A stretch of DNA of 64,000 nt, taken from the NCBI RefSeq assembly GCF_018919485.1, contig NZ_JAHLMU010000001.1, positions 2,630,048-2,694,047 on the forward strand, read 5' to 3'. A program made the position numbers and the translations under genes. Origin of the DNA: Psychrobacter sp. TAE2020. GTDB lineage: Bacteria; Pseudomonadota; Gammaproteobacteria; Pseudomonadales; Moraxellaceae. Positions 55,907 to 64,000 of the stretch are shown piece by piece; positions within the stretch are counted from its first letter, which is position 1, and each line of letters begins with the position of its first letter. Under the pieces are notes generated by a model. It did not search any database. It saw nothing but the letters and a program-made list of their open reading frames with translations, and was not told the DNA's origin.

Positions 55907-56857
55907 ATGTCATTATTTCAGCCTTTACCAGCACATAAAATAACTAGTCGTCATAAAGTGCTAGACTTATCCCAGCCTCATATTATGGCCATCCTAAATG
56001 TTACTCCTGATTCCTTTTCAGACGGTGGTCAGTTTAATGACGTTGACGAGGCCGTTAGCCACTGTCAAGAAATGATACAGGCAGGGGCAACTATTATCGA
56101 TATTGGTGGTGAGTCTACTCGGCCCAATGCTGAAACTATCGACACTATTGAAGAGATTAACCGAGTTATACCAGTAGTCAAAGCCATTCGCAAGCAGTGC
56201 GGTGATGATATATGGCTGTCTATCGATACTAGCAATCCTATGGTGATAGAAGCTGCTTTTGCAGCAGGAGCAGATATTTGGAACGATGTGCGTGCGCTAA
56301 AACGTCCAGGTGCAGCAGCCATGGCAGCGCAGCTGGACATACCGATTATGTTAATGCATATGCGCGGTGAACCGACGACTATGAACGACTTGGCACATTA
56401 TGAGGATGTTATAGCTGAAGTGATTGCTGAGCTGATTGCTCGTATAGAGCAAGTTACTACTGCTGGGGTCAAGCGTGATAAGATAATCATTGATCCGGGC
56501 TTTGGCTTTGCTAAGAATTATGAGCATCATTGTGCGTTATTAAACCAATTGCACCGCTTACAAGCACTTGAGTTGCCAATCATATTCGGTATCTCCCGTA
56601 AGCGTTTTTTGGCAGAAGTGTTACAAAAAAGTGGGGTAGTAACGGTGGCAGACACTCAAGCCGTACAACGTGATGCTGCGAGCACTGCGGCAGGATTATT
56701 AGCATTACAACAAGGGGCTAGCATCATCCGTACCCATAACGTGTCGATGATGCAGCAAGCACTAGCCTTATGGCAACAGCTAGTGGCTTGTGATAGCAAT
56801 AACAATAACAAAAGTACCAGTATTAACACCAACACTAACAATAGTAGCAAGATGTAG
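55907..56857 (+). CDS. folP: Dihydropteroate synthase
   Basis: 316 aa, a TIM barrel. It has the signature IMAILNVTPDSFSDGGQF, IDIGGESTRPNA, DIWLSIDTSNP, DIWNDVRALKRPG, IIIDPGFGFAKNYEHH, FGISRKRFLAEVLQ and the terminal IIRTHNVSMMQQAL. It joins p-aminobenzoate to a pterin pyrophosphate in folate synthesis and is the sulfonamide target. The C-terminus carries an extra Asn/Ser/Thr tail of about 20 residues (SNNNNKSTSINTNTNNSSKM). It follows ftsH, as in many proteobacteria, but glmM does not follow. Confidence 0.97.
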   Translation: MSLFQPLPAHKITSRHKVLDLSQPHIMAILNVTPDSFSDGGQFNDVDEAVSHCQEMIQAGATIIDIGGESTRPNAETIDTIEEINRVIPVVKAIRKQCGDDIWLSIDTSNPMVIEAAFAAGADIWNDVRALKRPGAAAMAAQLDIPIMLMHMRGEPTTMNDLAHYEDVIAEVIAELIARIEQVTTAGVKRDKIIIDPGFGFAKNYEHHCALLNQLHRLQALELPIIFGISRKRFLAEVLQKSGVVTVADTQAVQRDAASTAAGLLALQQGASIIRTHNVSMMQQALALWQQLVACDSNNNNKSTSINTNTNNSSKM

Positions 56858-56902
56858 TTTCGATGGCCTATTTTAACTTTTATAATATACAGAGCATATT
56901 CT

Positions 56903-57205
56903 ATGAGCACTATTGATTCAGGGATTAATAAACTAGCACAGCAGCCGGAAGCAACCACTGAGCAGCGCCGTATTATTTATCAAGCGCGCCGCGGACTCAA
57001 AGAGTTGGATTTTTATATTGACCCTTATATTAAAGAGATTTATCTATTAGCTACTCCTGCTGAGCAGCTAACCTTTGCTGAGATGCTTACTTATGAAGAT
57101 CCAGATTTATTAGATTATTTTACTAATCAAAGCCAACCAGAAGATGGAGCGGTATGGGCGCTGGTGAATAAGATAAAAACATGGCGCCACGGCAAAGGAT
57201 TATGA
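56903..57205 (+). CDS. sdhE: FAD assembly factor SdhE
   Basis: 100 aa, five-helix SdhE/YgfY fold. The conserved RGxxE motif is R30-G31-L-K-E34 in QARRGLKELDFYID, and the C-terminal half has LTFAEMLTYEDPDLLDYF. SdhE promotes covalent FAD attachment to succinate dehydrogenase. It sits 45 bp after folP and 105 bp before a ygfX-like gene, matching the conserved sdhE-ygfX pair, where the second gene is a membrane protein. Confidence 0.93.
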   Translation: MSTIDSGINKLAQQPEATTEQRRIIYQARRGLKELDFYIDPYIKEIYLLATPAEQLTFAEMLTYEDPDLLDYFTNQSQPEDGAVWALVNKIKTWRHGKGL

Positions 57206-57309
57206 TACGGTTTACTATTATAAGATAATGGCCAGCAGTTATAGAGTGAGCTTATGCAGAACTTTTATAACGTTATCAGCTAGTGTATAAGCCTAAGGAT
57301 ACGATACTT

Positions 57310-57756
57310 ATGACTTCGCTACGCATTGACACGGCTATCCGTACTGGTAGTTATTTAAGGGTGCTGCTATATGTGGCATTGACTAGCGTACTGATACTAT
57401 TAGCTTGGTCAGCTAATTTATCACTTTGGCAATATGGGTTACTAATAATCGTGACTGCGCTGATAGGAAGCTATTTGGCATTGTCACGACCAATCTTACT
57501 ACACTTAAGTCAGCCACCCCTAAGTCAGCCGCTCAATCAAGGCTGGCAACTGCTAATGCGTACGAGCCATGGTGATAATTTATGGCAAGCTGATCTAGTG
57601 AAAGTATATCGTTATCAGGCTATTATTCATTTTAGGTTTCAGCTGGTTGAACCTTATCGTAAACCTTGGGCAGTGACAGTATATCGTGACCAGATGAGTA
57701 GGGATCAGTGGCAACAGCTAAATATATTGGCTACGGTTACCTATGTGCAGACTTGA
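57310..57756 (+). CDS. YgfX (CptA)-like membrane protein
   Basis: 148 aa with two N-terminal membrane helices (VLLYVALTSVLILLAWSA and YGLLIIVTALIGSYLALSRP) and a soluble C-terminal domain, the layout of YgfX. Its place directly after sdhE supports this call, since sequence similarity alone would be weak. E. coli YgfX has been described as a toxin partner of YgfY that interferes with FtsZ and MreB, or as a helper of flavinylation. Both are from the literature and not shown here. The ATG at 57310 follows AAGGAT; the upstream GTG at 57283 is less likely. Confidence 0.65.
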   Translation: MTSLRIDTAIRTGSYLRVLLYVALTSVLILLAWSANLSLWQYGLLIIVTALIGSYLALSRPILLHLSQPPLSQPLNQGWQLLMRTSHGDNLWQADLVKVYRYQAIIHFRFQLVEPYRKPWAVTVYRDQMSRDQWQQLNILATVTYVQT

Positions 57757-57990
57757 GAGTGGGGTACAAGAATTAAATATGTTGATCCAAAGCGGTCTGT
57801 TAACCGATAACTAAATTTACAATGTTGGTTATTTAAGTGCTACAGCCTATAACAAAATGCCTATCTAGATACTTATTGATATCTGCTATCTTAAATAGCT
57901 ATTCCCTATCTCCTTGATAGGGGTGCTGACATGAAAGTTACTAATCGTTATTTGGTCAAACCAATATCTCAATAATAAAAGGATAATACC

Positions 57991-58716
57991 ATGAGTTTAT
58001 TAGGAAATTTAGTTTCACAAGTTGCCCGTAGTGCTTTAGACCCACAAGACGCTCAGCGCAATCCTGTTAATCAACAAAGTGCGCCACGTCGTACTGGTGG
58101 ACTAGGGGATATATTGGGTAGCGTATTGACTGGCGGTAGCCATCAGCCACGAGACTACAATCCGCAGCAGTATGAGCGTCAGCAAGACAATGGTTTTGGT
58201 CTGGATGATATTATAGGCGGCTTAGGTGGACTGATGGGCGGTAACCAACGTGGCGGTATGAGTTCAGGTGCAGGCGGCTTAGGCGATATTTTAGGCAGTG
58301 TGCTAGGTGGTGGACAACGCCGCAGTGGCTTCGGTGGCAAAGGCATGCTAGTAGCTGCTTTAATGCCTATGGTACTCAGCTGGGTACAACGTAATGGTGG
58401 CCTCGGTGGCGCACTATCTAAGATAACGGGCATGGGCTATGAGAGCCAAGCTAAGTCTTGGATGAGCAATAACCAACAAAATGACAATCTTGATCCTAAC
58501 GAAGTCAGTCGCTTATTTGATGAAAATGAGATTCAGCAAGTAGCTGCGCATACAGGAGCTAATGATAGCGAAGTCCGTCAAGGTTTAGCGGAGCTATTAC
58601 CTGAAGTAATGAATCAGCTGACTCCTAACGGTAACTTAGATCACGAATCTGAAGCCAACCAAGAGATCGACCAAATTATTAGTCAACTATCTAGCCGTTT
58701 AGGTAGCTTAAAATAA
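57991..58716 (+). CDS. YidB-like (DUF937) protein with Gly-rich repeats
   Basis: 241 aa. The N-terminal 130 residues are Gly/Arg/Gln-rich and hold a duplicated GGLGDILGSVL (about residues 36-46 and 96-106), with IIGGLGGLMGG between. A possible membrane or hydrophobic segment GMLVAALMPMVLSWV follows. The C-terminal domain, NLDPNEVSRLFDENEIQQVAAHTGANDSEVRQGLAELLPEVMNQLTPNG, is the homeodomain-like YidB/DUF937 fold. Function is unknown. AAAGGAT precedes the ATG. It is expressed alone, with a terminator. Confidence 0.85.
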   Translation: MSLLGNLVSQVARSALDPQDAQRNPVNQQSAPRRTGGLGDILGSVLTGGSHQPRDYNPQQYERQQDNGFGLDDIIGGLGGLMGGNQRGGMSSGAGGLGDILGSVLGGGQRRSGFGGKGMLVAALMPMVLSWVQRNGGLGGALSKITGMGYESQAKSWMSNNQQNDNLDPNEVSRLFDENEIQQVAAHTGANDSEVRQGLAELLPEVMNQLTPNGNLDHESEANQEIDQIISQLSSRLGSLK

Positions 58717-58784
58717 TAGTTTTATGCTATTTACTATGAAGAGATAAATAGATTGTTATTATAAATGTGAGTTTGTAGATAGCT

Positions 58785-58816
58785 AAAGAGTGCGCTAAAT
58801 AGCGTACTCTTTTTTA
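58785..58816 (+). terminator. Terminator of the YidB-like gene
   Basis: AAAGAGTGCGCT pairs with AGCGTACTCTTT (one G-U), loop AAAT, then a T run. Confidence 0.85.
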
Positions 58817-58973
58817 TTGTCTACTATAAAACAGTACTCATATAGTGGTTATACGTCATCTATAGAGTTAGTTTATGGTTACTTAACAGATTAACTGTGT
58901 TTTAATTATAAGTTAGTAAGATTTAATGTTATATATTAAGCCTATTAGATCAATAAATTATAGAAGAGAGTAG

Positions 58974-60434
58974 ATGATGCCGTTTAAGCCCATACCCAGT
59001 GCCATTGCTATTTTAGTCGCTTTAATTATTTGGTTTATCATTCCTGTACCTACTGGCGTGACCCCTGAAGCTTGGCATATGTTAGCGCTATTTATTGGTA
59101 CTATTGTGGCTATTATCGGTAAAGCCTTACCGATTGGGGCTATTGCTATTATCGCCGTAACTTTAGTAGCGCTTACTGGTGTTACTAATGAAAGCCCAAA
59201 AGAAGCTATTGCCGATGCCTTATCTAGCTATTCAAGCCCACTGATTTGGTTGATTGGGATAGCAGTTATGATCTCACGAGGCTTGATAAAAACTGGTCTA
59301 GGGCGGCGTATTGCTTATTACTTTATCTCAATTTTTGGTAAAAAAACTATCGGCGTGGCTTATTCACTAACCGCAGCTGAATTAATGATTGCCCCTATTA
59401 CTCCCTCTAATACTGCACGAGGAGGGGGTATTATTCATCCGATTATGAAGTCTATTGCCCAAAGTTTTCACTCGACTCCTGAGGAGGGCAGTCAAAAAAA
59501 GATCGGTAGTTACCTAGCGATGGTTAATTATCACGCTAACCCTATCACTTCAGGGATGTTTATTACCGCAACCGCTCCAAACCCTTTAGTCGTTGACTTA
59601 GTCAATAAAGCTACTGGTGGTGATATTCAGCTGTCATGGACTACATGGGCAGTGGCGATGTTTATACCAGGTATGTTGTGTTTGATATTGATGCCAATAG
59701 TTATTTATCTTATTTATCCTCCCGAAGTTAAAGAAACCCCTGATGCTAAGAATTTTGCAAAAGACAATTTGCTGGAGATGGGTCAGGTAAGTACTCAAGA
59801 GAAGATCATGCTTGGGGTCTTTGCGCTAATGCTTATATTATGGGCCAATATACCGGCGCTACTCTTAGGCGAGCAGTATAGCGTCGATGCTACCACTACA
59901 GCCTTTATTGGCCTCTCCACTTTGATACTGACTGGGGTGCTGACTTGGGACGATATACTCCAAGAGAAGTCGGCTTGGGACACTATTATTTGGTTTGGTG
60001 CCTTGATTATGATGGCCTCATACCTAAATAAACTAGGGCTAATCAGTTGGTTTTCAGAAAATATTGAATCTACGATTGCGATGACGGGCTTAGGTTGGAT
60101 CGGAGCGGTAGCGATTCTAACTTTAGTATATCTTTATATTCACTACTTCTTTGCAAGCACTACGGCGCACATTACTGCTCTATTCGCAGCTTTCTATGCG
60201 GTTGGACTAAGCTTAGGTGCTCCGCCGATGCTGTATGCGCTAATTTTGGCAGCAGCTGGTAATATTATGATGACCCTAACCCATTATGCAACTGGTACGG
60301 CACCAGTCATTTTTAACTCAGGCTATGTGACACTCGCAGAATGGTGGGGAGTTGGCGCAGTAATGAGTATAGTGAACTTAGTGGTTTGGATTGGAGCAGG
60401 GCTAATATGGTGGAAATTTTTGGGCTATTATTAA
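58974..60434 (+). CDS. Anion:sodium symporter of the DASS (SLC13/CitT) family
   Basis: 486 aa with about 12 to 13 transmembrane helices. It shows the DASS pattern: IAPITPSNTARGGGIIHPI (first SNT motif), TSGMFITATAPNPL, DTIIWFGALIMMASYLNKLGL, and a second helical-hairpin motif with FFASTTAHITALFAAF and THYATGTAPVIFNSGY. These transporters move di- and tricarboxylates such as succinate, 2-oxoglutarate or malate. The substrate is not determined by the sequence. Two ATG codons are adjacent at the start (58974 and 58977). The gene stands alone. Confidence 0.9.
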   Translation: MMPFKPIPSAIAILVALIIWFIIPVPTGVTPEAWHMLALFIGTIVAIIGKALPIGAIAIIAVTLVALTGVTNESPKEAIADALSSYSSPLIWLIGIAVMISRGLIKTGLGRRIAYYFISIFGKKTIGVAYSLTAAELMIAPITPSNTARGGGIIHPIMKSIAQSFHSTPEEGSQKKIGSYLAMVNYHANPITSGMFITATAPNPLVVDLVNKATGGDIQLSWTTWAVAMFIPGMLCLILMPIVIYLIYPPEVKETPDAKNFAKDNLLEMGQVSTQEKIMLGVFALMLILWANIPALLLGEQYSVDATTTAFIGLSTLILTGVLTWDDILQEKSAWDTIIWFGALIMMASYLNKLGLISWFSENIESTIAMTGLGWIGAVAILTLVYLYIHYFFASTTAHITALFAAFYAVGLSLGAPPMLYALILAAAGNIMMTLTHYATGTAPVIFNSGYVTLAEWWGVGAVMSIVNLVVWIGAGLIWWKFLGYY

Positions 60435-60483
60435 TTTGACTCTGAATTGATATCAGATGCTAGTTATAACTAAAAATTCACGC

Positions 60484-60502
60484 AAGCTTACTAAGTAAGC
60501 TT
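60484..60502. repeat. Perfect 19-bp palindrome between the DASS gene and recX
   Basis: AAGCTTACTAAGTAAGCTT: two 9-bp arms around one A. It lies in the short convergent gap. There is no adjacent T run, so a terminator role is uncertain. Confidence 0.7.
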
Positions 60503-60514
60503 AAGTCTCTACGG

Positions 60515-61537
60515 CTAAAAGCGTTCATCTAAAGTGTCTAAGGTATAGTTGAGCGCTTGAAAGCAAACGTCACCATTAAAACCGCGATATTGTAAAAAGC
60601 GGAGCTGTTTGGCTTTTTCTTTTTGTTCAGTAGGAATATGGTCGCCATATTTTTTGGTACGGGCAGTGACTGCTAGTTTAAGCCAATCAACTCCCTCAAC
60701 TAAGCTGTCCTCATTTTCATCAACAAACTCACTAAACTCTTCAGACTCAGTGTTAGCCATATCAATAAGCTCATCAATATTACTGGGCATAGCGATGTTT
60801 TTCTTATAAAACTCTTGTCTAATACGGCCACGGCCACGACCCTTACGAATGCTTTCACGAATCAGCATTAAAGTAGTACGATAATCGCTTTGATAACCTT
60901 TGTCCGCAAACTCATCGAGTAAGATATCAATGCTATCTGGGTCTTGCTCCTTGTCGAGTAGCTTTTGTTTGAGTTCAGCTCGACCATACTCACGCCGAGA
61001 CAAGTAATAAAAAGCCAGCCAACGTAAGCGACTTTCAGCTTTGATGGCATCTAACTCGGCTTGTTTTTGCTCAGGCGTGCGTAGATAGGCCTTTAAAGCA
61101 GGCGGTAGGTTATCTGTTGGATTAGCAGTTTTGTTATTGCTATTGCTGTCATCATTGCTATCAGCAGCATGGTTTTGACTAAGGTAGCCATCTTGCTTGA
61201 TTTCTGCGAGCATCTGTTTGATACTCTGTGCTGTAGGAGTCTTATAGACAGGTGCGTCATTAGGCTCAGCGATAAAGTCTGAGGCGGGGTGAAAGGCTTT
61301 TTTCCTTTTTTTCTTACTATTGGAGTTGGATTTAGCAGCTTGAATCGAAGAGTCGATAGTAGACTTTGGATAGGTAGTCTGGGTAAGAAGTGCGTTGTCT
61401 ACGCTAGACTTGGTTGGCTGTTCATTATTTGAGTAGTAAGCTTTATGTTTTTTATTTTGCTTACGCTCAGATACAGTAGAACTAGCCGAGTCGCCTGACG
61501 ACTCAGCTAGTATTTCGGCTAAGGTTTTAATCTGCAT
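60515..61537 (-). CDS. recX: Regulatory protein RecX, with long N-terminal extension
   Basis: 340 aa. Residues 169-340 form a RecX domain of three-helix repeats: SRLRWLAFYYLSRREYGRAELKQKL, then FADKGYQSDYRTTLMLIRESIRKGRGRGRIRQEF, and QLRFLQYRGFNGDVCFQAL at the end. RecX caps and inhibits RecA filaments. The first 168 residues, Ser/Asn/Lys-rich and disordered, contain basic KKKRKK and make this protein about twice the usual size. It follows recA by 54 bp on the same strand, the common operon order. Confidence 0.93.
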   Translation of the reverse strand: MQIKTLAEILAESSGDSASSTVSERKQNKKHKAYYSNNEQPTKSSVDNALLTQTTYPKSTIDSSIQAAKSNSNSKKKRKKAFHPASDFIAEPNDAPVYKTPTAQSIKQMLAEIKQDGYLSQNHAADSNDDSNSNNKTANPTDNLPPALKAYLRTPEQKQAELDAIKAESRLRWLAFYYLSRREYGRAELKQKLLDKEQDPDSIDILLDEFADKGYQSDYRTTLMLIRESIRKGRGRGRIRQEFYKKNIAMPSNIDELIDMANTESEEFSEFVDENEDSLVEGVDWLKLAVTARTKKYGDHIPTEQKEKAKQLRFLQYRGFNGDVCFQALNYTLDTLDERF

Positions 61538-61590
61538 AATAGTTAATCACGCGAGTTATATCAGAGCGCCTAAGCAAGCAACTGCAACTG

Positions 61591-62649
61591 CTACTGTATT
61601 GGTTCTGCTGTTAGCTCTTTATCAGTTTGCTCAACTTTTGCTGGTTTACCATCATCAACTGGGCCTAATTTCTCAGCACGGATTTTGGCTTCAATTTCTT
61701 CAGCAATAGCAGGGTTTTCTTTGAGATAGATGACGGAATTGGCTTTACCTTGACCAATTTTTTCATCGCCATAGCTATACCAAGATCCAGCTTTGCCTAC
61801 GGCACCGATTTCAACGCCTAAGTCGATTACTTCTGCTAAATGGTTAGTACCTTCACCATAAGTAATTTCGAACTCTGCTTGACGAAAAGGCGGAGCCATT
61901 TTATTTTTGATAACTTTGACTCGAGTCTGGTTACCGATGATTTCATCACCATTTTTGACTGCACCAATACGGCGAATGTCCATACGTACAGAAGCGTAGA
62001 ACTTTAGAGCGTTACCGCCGGTAGTCGTCTCTGGGCTACCAAACATTACCCCGATTTTCATACGGATTTGGTTAATAAACACTACCATACAGTTAGAACG
62101 TTTGGCATTACCAGTAATTTTACGTAGGGCTTGGCTCATCAAGCGTGCTTGTAAGCCCATATGTGAATCACCCATCTCACCTTCGATTTCAGCACGTGGC
62201 GTCAAAGCAGCTACCGAGTCAATAACAATCATATCGACTGCACCTGACCGTACCAGCATATCAGTGATTTCAAGCGCTTGTTCGCCATTATCAGGCTGAG
62301 AGATCAACAAATCGTCAGTGTTAATACCAAGTTTGCGCGCATAGACTGGATCTAGAGCATGCTCAGCATCGATAAAGGCACAAGTACCGCCTTGCTTTTG
62401 GCACTGGGCGATTGCTTGTAGGGTCATAGTGGTTTTTCCTGAGCTTTCAGGACCATAAATCTCAATAATACGACCTTTAGGGAGACCGCCAATACCGAGA
62501 GCAATATCTAATCCAAGCGAGCCTGTTGATACTACATCAACATCCATAGCGGCTGAATCATCACCCAGATGCATAATAGTATTTTTGCCAAATTGCTTTT
62601 CGATTTGACCTAATGCTGCTTTAAGTGCTTTAGCTTTGTTCTCGTCCAT
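61591..62649 (-). CDS. recA: Recombinase RecA
   Basis: 352 aa from the ATG at 62649, fixed by AAGGAG upstream; the frame extends to 62718 without support. The protein has [26 protein letters not shown], Walker [59 protein letters not shown] and the C-terminal acidic tail, here relatively short. RecA forms filaments for recombination and DNA repair. I see no E. coli-type LexA box (CTGT-N8-ACAG) in the 200 bp upstream, consistent with Moraxellaceae, which control damage genes differently. Confidence 0.99.
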   Translation of the reverse strand: MDENKAKALKAALGQIEKQFGKNTIMHLGDDSAAMDVDVVSTGSLGLDIALGIGGLPKGRIIEIYGPESSGKTTMTLQAIAQCQKQGGTCAFIDAEHALDPVYARKLGINTDDLLISQPDNGEQALEITDMLVRSGAVDMIVIDSVAALTPRAEIEGEMGDSHMGLQARLMSQALRKITGNAKRSNCMVVFINQIRMKIGVMFGSPETTTGGNALKFYASVRMDIRRIGAVKNGDEIIGNQTRVKVIKNKMAPPFRQAEFEITYGEGTNHLAEVIDLGVEIGAVGKAGSWYSYGDEKIGQGKANSVIYLKENPAIAEEIEAKIRAEKLGPVDDGKPAKVEQTDKELTAEPIQ

Positions 62650-62882
62650 AATGGACTCCTTGTTATCAACAAATATTATTAACAGATAATTTAAATATAA
62701 AACCATCTCAGCCAGCAATTAATGACTGACACTTAGCATCACCTAATAAGTAAACTATCTTAATAGCGAGTAAGTCGTTTAATTAGTAAATAGTGCTTAC
62801 CTTGCTATAATCGCTAGCGTTAAATCATATAACCATTAAGGTCATACCAAAGGTATAGCATTGAGAGTGAGACAAACAGTGC

Positions 62883-62909
62883 AAGATGATATGAGTGACA
62901 TATCATCTT
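62883..62909. repeat. 11-bp perfect inverted repeat upstream of recA
   Basis: AAGATGATATG (62883-62893) and its exact complement (62899-62909) are separated by five bases (AGTGA). It lies 234 bp upstream of the recA start. No T run follows, so an operator or a structured RNA is more likely than a terminator. Confidence 0.75.
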
Positions 62910-63077
62910 ACTATACAGGAAATATCAACGATATTAAGGATAAAAAGTCAATAATAGTTAGGCTTTGCACAGACATTATAGAAGAGGATTAGACGTTTGC
63001 TGTTACGGCCACCTGTTTACTAGATGAGGTAATTATAGCAAAATCCAAGGCTTTTATTTAGTGACCCTAGACGCTAA

Positions 63078-63094
63078 GCGACAATTGTTGTCGC
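63078..63094. repeat. 17-bp palindrome
   Basis: GCGACAATTGTTGTCGC is a perfect dyad with 7-bp arms around TTG. Its role is unknown. Confidence 0.7.
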
Positions 63095-63529
63095 GTAAAT
63101 TTTTAATATTTTAGTAGCTAGTTAGGGTTACTTGTTAGACAAAAGATGCTATAAATAAGCGTTAGCTATTATTATTTATACTTTATACTTTATAATTTAA
63201 AGCTGTTGATAACGGTTTAAGCTTTAGTGTTATTTATATCCTCAAGTAGCTAACCTATTAGCCGTTAACACTTCAATAAACTTGCAACATTATTGAGTGC
63301 CGTTGTCAATATTTAATTAACTTAGGGCTATAAAATAATTAGTATTAATTCTTAAGCTGTGAAACATAGATATTATTACTACCTTAATCAAAAATAATCT
63401 AAAATAATTTTATATCTATTTAAATTATGTATAAGCTGTTGATTTTATTAAAATTATAAATTGTATAAAAAGTGATCAATTTTACCTTATCCTTTAGGCT
63501 ATCAACTCAGATCGCTGTCAAGTAGTGAC

Positions 63530-63550
63530 TTATCCACAGGGTTATCCACA
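63530..63550 (+). promoter_or_regulatory. Two consensus DnaA boxes
   Basis: TTATCCACA occurs at 63530-63538 and again at 63542-63550, in the same orientation, 12 bp apart, next to an AT-rich stretch. Perfect consensus to the E. coli DnaA box. Confidence 0.75.
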
Positions 63551-63884
63551 GCTTCTGGGGAGAACTCAGCAAACCCTTATACTGTCAATGCTTGCGCAGA
63601 CGGCAGAACTACTGGCGCTTATATATCAGAGTTAAAAACGGGTAACTATTGGTAATCACTACTACTAGAATCACTAATAACAGCGAGGTTTCACATCAGC
63701 TACGGTTATCTGTAGAGGGCTTATTATAACTAGCTGACGGCTGATAGCATAAAACAGCAGCTAAGATAAAAATGATAATTAATTAAATGAGCTGGGCGAG
63801 CATCGAGAAAAACTATCCTTTAGAGGAATAAGCAAAAAAATCTAGTCTATCTAAAGTAAGCTATCAGCTATTTAGCCATAGACC

Positions 63885-63912
63885 TAAAAAAGCGACTGTC
63901 TAAGCAGTCGCT
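63885..63912 (-). terminator. Terminator of the partial gene at 63938
   Basis: AGCGACTG (63891-63898) pairs with CAGTCGCT (63905-63912). On the minus strand it is followed by TTTTTT (63885-63890), so it ends transcription from the right. Confidence 0.85.
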
Positions 63913-63937
63913 ATGTGTATTGTTGTAACAGTAGTTA

Positions 63938-64000
63938 TCAGCTGGCTACTGGTTTAGTCTTTACTGTAAATAAGATCCCAGACCCCATGACCACTCTGCA
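63938..64000 (-). CDS. Partial CDS, C-terminus of an unidentified protein
   Basis: The minus strand from the window edge reads CRVVMGSGILFTVKTKPVAS and then TGA at 63938-63940. The frame stays open to the edge and ends 26 bp before a terminator on the same strand, which supports a real gene continuing beyond 64000. Twenty residues are too few to name the protein. Confidence 0.5.
   Translation of the reverse strand, partial: CRVVMGSGILFTVKTKPVAS

Larger units (their letters stand above)
62650..63937. other. 1.3-kb AT-rich intergenic region with palindromes and DnaA boxes
   Basis: Between recA and the gene ending at 63938 there is no ORF that I can support. The region has an 11-bp inverted repeat (62883-62909), a 17-bp palindrome (63078-63094), an extremely AT-rich part (about 63290-63500), two DnaA boxes (63530-63550) and a terminator for the next gene (63885-63912). 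Confidence 0.6.

Noticed and set aside
56903-57756. Proven toxin-antitoxin module (sdhE-ygfX)
   Set aside because: The toxin interpretation comes from overexpression in E. coli and is disputed; sequence here supports only the flavinylation factor and a layout-matched membrane protein.
63290-63550. Chromosomal replication origin
   Set aside because: Two perfect DnaA boxes and AT-rich DNA are suggestive, but dnaA, rpmH, dnaN and gyrB are not here, only two consensus boxes are found, and most genes on the left face the site.

Overview
This window is ordinary chromosome from a gammaproteobacterium of the Moraxellaceae, most likely Psychrobacter. Evidence for this is the AT-rich sequence, the content and order of the envelope and division block (gshB, murG-murC-ddl-ftsQ-ftsA-ftsZ-lpxC followed by a dciA-type gene), the separate-subunit glyQ/glyS, recA-recX, and the many Asn/Ser/Thr/Gln-rich low-complexity extensions on housekeeping proteins. 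No rRNA operon, CRISPR array, prophage, intact insertion sequence or antiphage cluster was seen. The genus call is inference from gene content, not from a database search.

Layout. Positions 1-4400 hold a tRNA-Gly(GCC) and, beyond its terminator, a decayed accessory tract: an OmpA-type lipoprotein gene with an in-frame TAG, the N-terminal stump of a BapA-like giant adhesin with a stop and a frameshift, fused to an N-terminally truncated D,D-carboxypeptidase, and a secreted HExxH protein. Positions 4400-8900 hold an HdhA-like dehydrogenase, an Mpo1-like membrane protein, a nadR-pnuC nicotinamide riboside salvage pair and a PspC protein. Positions 9100-17900 hold glyQ-glyS, a small zinc-finger protein, zapB-like/zapA divergent from a UPF0149 gene, a deaminase, argE and a LysE-type exporter. 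Positions 17900-25900 hold a 0.9-kb non-coding stretch, rtcB with a small basic partner, miaB, a soluble lytic transglycosylase and an RNase T2-like protein that has lost its catalytic histidines. Positions 26000-38500 hold malate dehydrogenase, ribF, murJ, ampD, a DUF4105 protein, a YeeZ-like protein, an unknown ORF and pyrE. Positions 38600-50100 hold gshB and the murein/division cluster. Positions 50200-64000 hold a secreted cysteine-hydrolase-like protein, yhbY/rlmE, ftsH, folP, sdhE-ygfX, a YidB-like protein, a DASS transporter, recX-recA and a 1.3-kb AT-rich intergenic region with two DnaA boxes.

How the genes work together. Most serve peptidoglycan synthesis, recycling and division: MurG/MurC/Ddl make and use precursors, MurJ flips lipid II, AmpD and Slt recycle wall material, FtsQ/A/Z and ZapA drive septation, and LpxC commits lipid A synthesis. 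The rest are translation and RNA factors (glyQS, miaB, rlmE, yhbY, rtcB), cofactor salvage (nadR-pnuC, ribF, folP) and DNA maintenance (recA-recX, dciA).

I found no clear new multi-gene system. The best leads are single-gene oddities: a catalytically disarmed RNase T2 homologue, a NadR with a degenerate adenylyltransferase site, an FtsA with a broken phosphate-1 loop that may be translated through a 12-codon leader, and several perfect palindromes upstream of genes.
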